Shown here: in pieces, positions 62,285 to 64,000 of the stretch
How positions within the stretch are numbered: position 1 is the first letter of the stretch
Layout of the letters: each line of letters begins with the position of its first letter
Origin: PKWO01 sp036561005
GTDB lineage: Bacteria; Pseudomonadota; Gammaproteobacteria; Burkholderiales; Burkholderiaceae_D
Assembly (NCBI GenBank): GCA_036561005.1
Contig: DATBQE010000140.1
Span: 62,001 to 126,000 of the forward strand
Direction of reading: 5' to 3'
Length of the DNA stretch: 64,000 nt
Notes under the pieces: generated by a model
Told to the model about the DNA's origin: nothing
Seen by the model: the letters and a program-made list of their open reading frames with translations, nothing else
Database searches by the model: none
Translations under genes and position numbers: made by a program

Positions 62285-63108
62285 CGGCCCGAAGCGCCGC
62301 CCCCGCCGAAGCTGCCGCCTCCGCCGGAAAATCCACCGCCCCCGCCACTTCCCGAACCGCCCAAGCCAGCCATGGGCAACAGCAGGCCGCCACCGAGCAA
62401 GGTGAATGCAAACGCCAGTGCGGCGGCCATCAGCGAAACCAGGATTGCGCCCAGTATTGACCACGCAACCAGCGCGGCGAGCACGCCGGTAACGAGTGCG
62501 CCCGGCAGCCTGCCTATCACGCGGCGCAACACGCGGCCGACCATCAAGACAACGACAAGGATAACGAAAGGGAATTGTGGATTGTTGGGCGCACCGCTCT
62601 TTTCCTTTGCTTCCGGCAGCGCCTCGCCGCCAACGACGGCGATCGTTTTGTCAACGCCATCGTGGATGCCGCCGTAGAAGTCGCCGGTCTTGAATTTTGG
62701 CGCAATGATTTCGCTGATGATGCGCTCGCAAACTACATCGGGCAACACGCCTTCGAGTCCGTATCCGACTTCCATGCGCATTGCGTGATCGTTCTTGGCA
62801 ACGATGAGCAGCACGCCGTCATCGACCTTTTGCCGTCCGAGTTTCCACTGTTCCACGACCCGCAGGGAATATTGCTCAATGCTTTCCTGCCCGGTCGTGG
62901 GAACAATCAATACGGCGAGCTGGCTGCCCTTGGTTTTCTCGAAGTTGGCCAGCTCATGTTCAAGTTCTTCCTGCTGCGCCGCTGTCAGTGTGCCGGTGGC
63001 ATCCGTGACGCGCGAATGTAAAGGCGGCACGGCAATTTGGCCGGAATCTGGTGTGGCGAGCGCGCCGGCACAAAGCAGCCAGAGCAGGGCGGCGAGGAAG
63101 GATTTCAT
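62278..63108 (-). CDS. Secreted/membrane TPM-domain protein with Gly-rich tail (YgcG-like)
   Basis: A 276-aa protein with a signal peptide (FLAALLWLLCAGALATPDSG), a TPM domain (VTDATGTLTAAQQEELEHEL, VEQWKLGRQKVDDGVLLIVAKND, MRMEVGYGLEGVLPD), two membrane helices, and a C-terminal run rich in glycine and serine ending GGGGASGRW. This is the usual partner of LemA. The ATG overlaps lemA by four bases. Confidence 0.9.
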   Translation of the reverse strand: MKSFLAALLWLLCAGALATPDSGQIAVPPLHSRVTDATGTLTAAQQEELEHELANFEKTKGSQLAVLIVPTTGQESIEQYSLRVVEQWKLGRQKVDDGVLLIVAKNDHAMRMEVGYGLEGVLPDVVCERIISEIIAPKFKTGDFYGGIHDGVDKTIAVVGGEALPEAKEKSGAPNNPQFPFVILVVVLMVGRVLRRVIGRLPGALVTGVLAALVAWSILGAILVSLMAAALAFAFTLLGGGLLLPMAGLGGSGSGGGGGFSGGGGSFGGGGASGRW

Positions 63109-63755
63109 TTTCCGCTGGTCGCCGCTGGCTGCGTTGGAGCCGATTGCTCGACTGCTTTGCCGCCAAAATTCACTTGTGGCGGTGTGGCAATGGCCGATAC
63201 GTTCTCAACAGAGAAATTCGGTTTGATCGCATAGCCGAAAGCCTTGGCAGTGAGATTTGACGGAAACGATCGCACTGTCACGTTGTAGTCCTCGACCGCC
63301 TTGACGTACCGATTGCGTGCGACGGCAATGCGGTTCTCGGTTCCTTCCAATTGCGCCTGCAAATCGCGGAAACCCGCGTCGGCCTTGAGCTGCGGATAGT
63401 TTTCGGAGACCGCCAACAGCCGGCCGAGTGCTCCGCTCAATTCGCTTTGCGCCTTGCGATATTTTTCAAACGCAACCGGGTCATCGAGCAGCGCCGGCGT
63501 TGCCGCGGTGGAGCCGACGCCGGCTCGGGCCGCAGTCACCTCGGTCAAGACTTTTTCTTCATGATCGGCATATCCTTTGACGGTCGAAACCAGGTTCGGG
63601 ATCAGATCCGCGCGCCGCTGATACTGGTTGACGACTTCCGACCAGCTTGCCTTGACTTGCTCGTCTTGCTGCTGCAGCGTGTTGTAGCCGCAACCGGATA
63701 GCGCCAACGTGACGGTCAGAAGCGCCGCAAAACCAAAGAGCTTGCTCAAGTTCAT
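63105..63755 (-). CDS. lemA: LemA family lipoprotein-like protein
   Basis: A 216-aa protein with an N-terminal signal ending LALSGCGYN, a possible lipobox, then the LemA signature VVNQYQRRADLIPNLVSTVKGYADHE, a long helical bundle and FPSNLTAKAFGY. LemA proteins are membrane-anchored with unclear function. It heads the lemA, TPM, TPM operon. An FNR-type site 62 bases upstream with TACGCT (63790-63795, minus strand) indicates low-oxygen control. Confidence 0.92.
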   Translation of the reverse strand: MNLSKLFGFAALLTVTLALSGCGYNTLQQQDEQVKASWSEVVNQYQRRADLIPNLVSTVKGYADHEEKVLTEVTAARAGVGSTAATPALLDDPVAFEKYRKAQSELSGALGRLLAVSENYPQLKADAGFRDLQAQLEGTENRIAVARNRYVKAVEDYNVTVRSFPSNLTAKAFGYAIKPNFSVENVSAIATPPQVNFGGKAVEQSAPTQPAATSGK

Positions 63756-63817
63756 GATGTCTCACCTCTATCTCGAATGCCGAACATACAGCGTACTGAG
63801 TATCGCGTTTGAGGCTC

Positions 63818-63831
63818 TTGATATGGATCAA
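63818..63831 (-). promoter_or_regulatory. FNR-type site before lemA
   Basis: TTGATATGGATCAA, a perfect consensus match. On the minus strand the -10-like TACGCT begins 22 bases away, which fits lemA. The site also overlaps the start codon of a possible 24-codon plus-strand gene. Confidence 0.8.
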
Positions 63832-63897
63832 GTCAATTCACCTCGGAATGCATGTCAATGCGGATTCGACTGCAAGAAACATTGCGCCGAAACTTGA
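63823..63897 (+). CDS. Possible 24-aa cysteine-rich peptide
   Basis: A short open frame starts with ATG at 63823, eight bases after a gagg sequence, and ends with TGA at 63895-63897. The product MDQVNSPRNACQCGFDCKKH has four cysteines counting the one after this segment (C-x-C-x3-C-x3-C). Its start overlaps one FNR-type site and its stop another. It may be chance, since the region is mainly regulatory; reported because the cysteine pattern and ribosome site are suggestive. Confidence 0.3.
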   Translation: MDQVNSPRNACQCGFDCKKHCAET

Positions 63898-63907
63898 TCT
63901 GAATCAA
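63894..63907 (+). promoter_or_regulatory. FNR-type site before the gene beyond the right edge
   Basis: TTGATCTGAATCAA, a perfect consensus match. No good -10 hexamer is at the usual distance; TATGGT at 63940-63945 is about one helical turn farther. The window ends with aaggagtt, which looks like the ribosome site of a gene starting just outside, the likely target. Confidence 0.7.
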
Positions 63908-64000
63908 CCCGCATGGCTGACATGTTTTGCAGAAGGGCCTATGGTTGAACCAATGAGATTCATATGCCGATCAAGGTGCCTGAAAGGTTTTCAAGGAGTT

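Overview
The window looks like chromosomal DNA of a betaproteobacterium, most likely Burkholderiales and probably Oxalobacteraceae or a close relative. This is inferred from the GC-rich codon use, the style of the chemoreceptors, the cbb3 oxidase gene order and the CbpA/CbpM, LOG and class I PhaC proteins. No species is claimed.

Layout. 1-0.95 kb: 3' end of relA. 1.5-10.7 kb: a two-partner secretion pair, a 2496-aa repeat-rich exoprotein and its outer-membrane transporter. 10.7-12.8 kb: a CDF metal exporter, a divergent hydroxypyruvate isomerase and tRNA-Val(GAC). 13.1-17.0 kb: a likely operon of LOG-family protein, beta-CASP metallo-hydrolase, cbpA and cbpM. 17.3-21.4 kb: two histidine kinases and two response regulators, one kinase with a FixL-like PAS domain. 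21.5-31 kb: an eRF1-like small protein, Fnr with all four cluster cysteines, oleate hydratase, a PRPP-synthetase-like protein, a nitronate monooxygenase, a tandem universal stress protein and a Pat-type acyl-CoA synthetase/acetyltransferase. 31-36 kb: hemN, a UreH-type membrane protein, ccoI and ccoS. 36-51.6 kb: a signalling block (ANTAR regulator, two giant hybrid kinases, two chemoreceptors, CheW, HD-GYP regulator, FIST sensor). 51.9-57.5 kb: ccoN, a 39-aa gene, ccoO, ccoQ, ccoP, ccoG, ccoH and a small membrane protein. 57.5-63.8 kb: diguanylate cyclase and PHA synthase, hemerythrin, a universal stress protein and a lemA/TPM operon.

What ties it together. Nine intergenic FNR-type sites (TTGAT-N4-ATCAA; eight perfect, one with a single mismatch) lie in front of the LOG operon, the eRF1-like gene, pat, hemN, ccoN, phaC, hemerythrin, lemA and a gene beyond the right edge. 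In eight of them a -10-like hexamer lies 21-22 nt from the site, the geometry of an activator centred near -41.5. Fnr itself is encoded in the middle, behind a kinase cascade and a perfect 10-bp-arm palindrome of the NarL/FixJ type. The window therefore reads as a low-oxygen response island: oxygen sensing, high-affinity respiration and its copper/heme supply, anaerobic heme synthesis, carbon storage, and stress or dormancy-type proteins.

The least described items are the 39-aa gene between ccoN and ccoO, which resembles a duplicated CcoO membrane anchor; the PRPP-synthetase homologue with altered active-site residues; the palindrome upstream of fnr; and a possible cysteine-rich 24-codon gene at the right edge.
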